Shown here: positions 63,980-64,000 of the stretch, piece after piece
How the letters are laid out: every line of letters starts with the position of its first letter
Position numbering within the stretch: the first letter of the stretch is position 1
From: Meghimatium bilineatum
Taxonomy: Eukaryota > Mollusca > Gastropoda > Stylommatophora > Philomycidae
Length of the DNA: 64,000 bases
Direction of reading: 5' to 3'
NCBI GenBank assembly: GCA_034231615.1
Contig: CM067309.1
Coordinates: forward strand, 38,347,627-38,411,626
Position numbers and translations under genes: made by a program
The notes under the pieces: model-generated
What the model was told of the DNA's origin: nothing
Seen by the model: the letters and a program-made list of their open reading frames with translations, nothing else
The model's database searches: none

Positions 63980-64000
63980 CTAATAAGAGATCAATAAATA

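Overview
The window reads as nuclear DNA of an animal. It is AT-rich and intron-rich, with GT-AG introns, no operons, pol III-type SINEs with tRNA A and B boxes, several families of decayed non-LTR retrotransposons, short TIR elements, and about fifty minisatellite arrays. The two genes recognised have clear metazoan orthologues. A lophotrochozoan, probably a mollusc, is my guess from the general character; nothing in the sequence proves the phylum.

Two real genes can be assembled by hand from exons too short to show as long ORFs. Both lie on the minus strand. INO80B (subunit B of the INO80 chromatin remodeller, with a C-terminal HIT zinc finger) runs from about 46.44 kb down to its stop at 32.12 kb. 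Eleven exons fit one continuous reading frame with GT-AG junctions; the last eight are well supported, and the first three, a short ATG exon and two micro-exons, are tentative. ANAPC7 (an anaphase-promoting complex TPR subunit) enters from the right edge and ends at 56.97 kb; its last four coding exons are present and phases agree at every junction. The two products act in different processes (chromatin remodelling and mitotic ubiquitination), and nothing suggests shared regulation.

Layout: 1-32 kb has no recognisable host gene, only repeats, decayed LINEs, SINEs, MITEs and one weak terminal-exon candidate at 21.7 kb. 32-46.5 kb is INO80B, its introns full of minisatellites, SINEs and a hAT-like MITE nested in a SINE. 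46.5-57 kb is mostly repeats, with a CpG-richer, promoter-like patch near 52 kb and a small plus-strand ORF at 55.4 kb. 57-64 kb is the 3' part of ANAPC7; one 124-nt exon there is wedged between a 1.06-kb array of 37-bp units and a 1.38-kb array of 27/30-bp units.

The most interesting pattern is that minisatellites repeatedly start from recognisable sequence (MITE ends and interiors, reverse-transcriptase codons, INO80B and ANAPC7 splice sites) and in the two genes have multiplied splice-site-like modules next to real exons. The longest ORFs of the window (up to 522 codons) are by-products of arrays whose unit is a multiple of three, not genes. All repeat-family names are from reading alone; no alignment or database search was run.
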